DNA of 7,344 nucleotides. It comes from Pseudomonadota bacterium. Lineage in GTDB: Bacteria; Pseudomonadota; Gammaproteobacteria; Pseudomonadales; Azotimanducaceae. The position numbers and the translations under genes are program-made. Every line of letters starts with the position of its first letter. The first letter of the stretch is position 1. Location: assembly GCA_009936895.1 (NCBI GenBank), contig JAACDS010000254.1, positions 1 to 7,344 of the forward strand. Reading direction: 5' to 3'. Below, piece by piece: positions 4,843 through 7,344 of this stretch. The notes beneath the pieces are model-generated. The model was not told the DNA's origin, ran no database searches, and worked only from the letters and a program-made list of their open reading frames with translations.

Positions 4843-6243
4843 TCTGGCGCGGTATTGTCGCCCTTTGATCTTGTGGCGATTGATCAGCCCCTGGGCTGTG
4901 CTGGAGTGCTCCTTCGCAATCGCCACATAGCTCACCATGGGCAGAATATCGATCTTGCCGACAGCGTCGGCACTGAGGTCTTTAGACGCCGTGAGCGTGC
5001 CCAGAATGTCTCCGGGACGCAGTTTTTGCTTCCGACCACCATTAATTTCAAGGGTGTAAACCACCGGCTCGGGCAAGGATTGAGCCGCCTCAGAGGCAGA
5101 TTCGTCAGCGCTATCGGCACGCCAAAGCTTCATGGCTCCGCTACCACGTTCGGTTTCCAAGTTACGCAAACGCGACATTTCACGGTCTGATACCAGGCTG
5201 ATGGCAACACCCTCTCTACCACCGCGGGCCGTTCGGCCAATTCGGTGCACATAAATCTCTGCTTGATGGGGTAGCTCAAAATTAAACACCGCGTCCACAT
5301 CGTCGATATCCAGCCCTCGCGCTGCCACATCAGTAGCGACCAGCACGTTGGCGCTGCCGTTGGCGAACCGAATCAAGGTCTGGTTGCGCTCAAATTGCTC
5401 CATATCGCCGTGCAAGGCAACGGCGCTAAACCCGAGGCGACGCAATTGTCGACTGACGTCAGCGCAGTCCACCTTGGTATTGCAGAACACCAGATTCAGC
5501 TTACCGCCCCAGTGCCGCAGGGCTTCACCCAAGGCCTGAGCTCGGGAGCCCGAGTCTCGCTCCGCCGGGGCATGACACCAGCGCTCGGCAATGGAAGGCG
5601 CGACTTCGGTTTCAGTGACGTCTATCCGCACGGCGTAAGGACTCAGGGCCTTCACAACGTGGGCAACCTCGTCAGGAAACGTGGCAGAAAAGAGCAAATT
5701 CTGTCGGCGCGATGGCAGGTAGGCGAAAATAGCGTCGATTTCGTCCTCGAAGCCCATATCCAGCATACGATCCGCCTCATCCAACACCAAGCAACTGAGG
5801 CCGTGCAGGTGCAGGGTGCCTTTTTGCAGGTGCTTGAGCACCCGTCCGGGCGTACCCACCACAACGTGGGCGCTATGCTGCAAGGAGCCGATCTGGGGAC
5901 CAATAGCCACACCGCCACACAACGTTGTCACTTTCGTATTCGATAAATGCTTCGCCAGCTCACGAAAGCTCTCCGCAACCTGTTCCGCCAATTCCCGGGT
6001 CGGACACAGCACCAGTGACTGAACATGAAACTGTGTGTTTTCCAGACGCTGCAAACAGGCCAGAGCAAAGGCTGCCGTTTTGCCGCTGCCGGTACTAGCC
6101 TGAGCAACCACATCCTTGCCCTCTAAGGCACTGGGCAGAGCGGCAGCCTGAACCGGCGTCATCTGTGTAAATTCCATCTGCTGGAGGCGAGAAAGCAAGT
6201 CGTCGCGCAATCCCAACGAATGAAACGATCGATCATCTGTCAT
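4831..6243 (-). CDS. dbpA: ATP-dependent RNA helicase DbpA, 23S rRNA-specific
   Basis: This is a complete DEAD-box helicase of 470 residues, about the usual DbpA length. Motifs: TPVQAAALP (29-37), Walker A ASTGSGKT (49-56), PTREL (81-85), TPGR (131-134), DEAD (155-158), SAT (186-188), ATDVAARGLD (303-312) and HRIGRTAR (333-340). After a short acidic linker (about 376-392), residues 395-467 form the DbpA-specific RNA-binding domain, with LEINGGRKQKLRPGDILG (398-415), VGKIDIL (428-434) and IKGR..RAR (459-467). In characterised DbpA proteins this domain recognises hairpin 92 of 23S rRNA, and the enzyme acts in late 50S subunit assembly. All core motifs are canonical, unlike the helicase gene facing it. 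The ATG at 6243 lies 18 bases after the photolyase-like gene's stop. No good Shine-Dalgarno sequence is visible (only GGGG 11 bases upstream), so translation may be coupled to the upstream gene. Identification is secure. Confidence 0.95.
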   Translation of the reverse strand: MTDDRSFHSLGLRDDLLSRLQQMEFTQMTPVQAAALPSALEGKDVVAQASTGSGKTAAFALACLQRLENTQFHVQSLVLCPTRELAEQVAESFRELAKHLSNTKVTTLCGGVAIGPQIGSLQHSAHVVVGTPGRVLKHLQKGTLHLHGLSCLVLDEADRMLDMGFEDEIDAIFAYLPSRRQNLLFSATFPDEVAHVVKALSPYAVRIDVTETEVAPSIAERWCHAPAERDSGSRAQALGEALRHWGGKLNLVFCNTKVDCADVSRQLRRLGFSAVALHGDMEQFERNQTLIRFANGSANVLVATDVAARGLDIDDVDAVFNFELPHQAEIYVHRIGRTARGGREGVAISLVSDREMSRLRNLETERGSGAMKLWRADSADESASEAAQSLPEPVVYTLEINGGRKQKLRPGDILGTLTASKDLSADAVGKIDILPMVSYVAIAKEHSSTAQGLINRHKIKGRQYRARGLG

Positions 6244-6261
6244 GACAAAAAGGTACCCCGG

Positions 6262-7344
6262 TTACGAGCGGCGAGTGTGCCTGAGCAGAAAGGCTTCTGC
6301 TGCAGAAAAGATGATTTCTTTTCGCTCAGGCTTTAGTCGGTCCAAGGCCCGGGGCATCAGTGCCAAGCGAGGATTGGTCGCAAAAAAATCTCGGTTGTTG
6401 TCAATGAAACGCCAGTACAGGCCATCCATCACATCGCACCATGGCCCTTTTTTGTAATCGCTCATTTTCAACAAGTAGTTCGAGCCACAGATATAGGGCT
6501 TGGTGGCAAAAATACCCCCATCGCTGAAAATACCCATACCGTAGACATTGGGGCCCATCACCCAAGACGCAGAGTCCACGTACATTTCCATGAACCAACG
6601 GTGCACGGCCTTCGGCTCGATTTCACACAGGGTCATCAAATTCGCGACCACCATCAAACGCGGTATGTGGTGGGACCAGCCGGATTGCTGGGCCTCCACG
6701 ATGGCAGCGTCTAGAGGTTCGATACCGGTGTTACCGGTATACCAGGCGTCTGTCATCTGGCGGTTGTGTTGCCAAAAATTGCCCTGCTGCTGCACCGCAC
6801 TGAAGTGTTGATACACACCGCGAATAAATTCCCGCCAACCGATCACCTGACGGATAAAACCTTCCAAGCTTTGCATCGGAATATCGTTGTTCTCGGCGAA
6901 CTGCAGGGTTCGATGAACCACCTCCTTGGGCGTCATCAAACCCAGATTAAGCAGTGGACTCAGCGCGCTGTGAAACACCGTTTTGGAACGTTGAGAGATC
7001 GCATCTTCATAGGGGCCAAACAACGCAAGCCGCTGATGCAGAAAATCATCTAGCCATTCCAAGGCGCCCTGCCGAGTTACTGGCCAGCGAAAACCGTCGA
7101 CACTGCCCGGGTGTTCGGCAAAGGTATTGCTCACCATGGCAGACACCTCACCCACCAACGCATCGGGTTGAATCTCAGGCAGTGCCGGTGGATCGATGTT
7201 TTTTGGCAGTTTCTTCCGATTGTCTTCGTCGAAACTCCAGCGACCGCCGGTTGGGGCACCCTCTGCATCGACCAAAATCCCCAAACGGGTGCGCTGAAAT
7301 TTATAGAATGAGGCCATTTGTGGCCTGGCGCGGCCCTTGAGAAA
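6262..7344 (-). CDS. Cryptochrome/photolyase-related protein (PhrB-like family), 5' end missing
   Basis: The frame is open to the window edge: the codons before the ATG at 7317 read FLKGRARPQ, which fits the linker preceding this point in full-length family members of about 500 residues. The gene is therefore partial, and the ATG is internal. Numbering from that Met, the FAD-binding helical domain shows SFYKFQRTRLGILVD (3-17), GGRWSFDEDNRKKLP (24-38), IGWREFIRGVY (159-169), HHIPRLMV (216-223) and PNVYGMGIFSDGG (256-268), then KPYICGSNYLLKMSDY (273-288). This matches the prokaryotic (6-4) photolyase/CryB group (deoxyribodipyrimidine photolyase-related). The four cysteines that bind [4Fe-4S] in PhrB are not conserved: I align Pro201, Lys289 and Pro292 with the first three. 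Cys294 is near the fourth but offset, and a loop is shortened. Whether it repairs DNA or senses light is open. It lies 18 bases upstream of dbpA, probably in one operon. Confidence 0.87.
   Translation of the reverse strand, partial: FLKGRARPQMASFYKFQRTRLGILVDAEGAPTGGRWSFDEDNRKKLPKNIDPPALPEIQPDALVGEVSAMVSNTFAEHPGSVDGFRWPVTRQGALEWLDDFLHQRLALFGPYEDAISQRSKTVFHSALSPLLNLGLMTPKEVVHRTLQFAENNDIPMQSLEGFIRQVIGWREFIRGVYQHFSAVQQQGNFWQHNRQMTDAWYTGNTGIEPLDAAIVEAQQSGWSHHIPRLMVVANLMTLCEIEPKAVHRWFMEMYVDSASWVMGPNVYGMGIFSDGGIFATKPYICGSNYLLKMSDYKKGPWCDVMDGLYWRFIDNNRDFFATNPRLALMPRALDRLKPERKEIIFSAAEAFLLRHTRRS

Noticed and set aside
5395..5946. 183-codon plus-strand reading frame antisense to dbpA
   Set aside because: It lies entirely inside dbpA, whose motifs are intact in the opposite frame; the length reflects GC-biased third positions.
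7315..7317. ATG at 7317 as the start of the photolyase-like gene
   Set aside because: The frame stays open upstream to the window edge, the upstream residues fit the family linker, and starting here would remove the N-terminal domain. The gene is taken as partial.

Overview
The window carries five protein-coding genes. Four are on the minus strand and one on the plus strand; two of the five run off the window edges. Coding density is high, GC content is moderately high by eye, and Shine-Dalgarno spacing is typical of bacteria. DbpA, an RhlE-type helicase, a penicillin acylase-family lipoprotein and a photolyase-related protein together suggest a Gram-negative, probably gammaproteobacterial, chromosome. 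This placement is inference: there is no rRNA or other phylogenetic marker here. I see no mobile element, CRISPR array, tRNA or rRNA.

Layout from left to right. Positions 1-478 (minus, 3' end missing) hold a thioredoxin-fold protein of the DsbA/2-hydroxychromene-2-carboxylate isomerase type. Ninety-one bases upstream of it on the same strand, 570-2780 encodes a GTG-initiated, self-processing penicillin acylase-family Ntn hydrolase with a lipoprotein signal; the two are probably co-transcribed. A 404-base divergent intergenic region (2781-3184) has several short inverted repeats but no convincing promoter. Positions 3185-4726 (plus) encode an RhlE-type DEAD-box helicase whose motif II reads DECD and whose motif III reads SVT. 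Its 3' end converges on dbpA (4831-6243, minus). The 104-base junction holds perfect hairpins and a repeated sequence containing the dbpA stop codon. Eighteen bases upstream of dbpA, 6262-7344 (minus, 5' end missing) encodes a cryptochrome/photolyase-related flavoprotein that appears to lack the Fe-S cluster cysteines of that family; it and dbpA look like an operon.

Functionally, the right-hand two-thirds is about RNA remodelling: two DEAD-box helicases tail to tail, one (DbpA) specific for 23S rRNA during 50S assembly. A light-related DNA repair or sensing protein is linked to dbpA. The left third is cell-envelope and small-molecule chemistry (amide hydrolysis and a thiol-fold enzyme). I do not see a clearly new multi-gene system. 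The points most worth a second look are the altered helicase motifs, the Fe-S-less photolyase relative, the lipoprotein acylase and the inverted repeats at the convergent junction.
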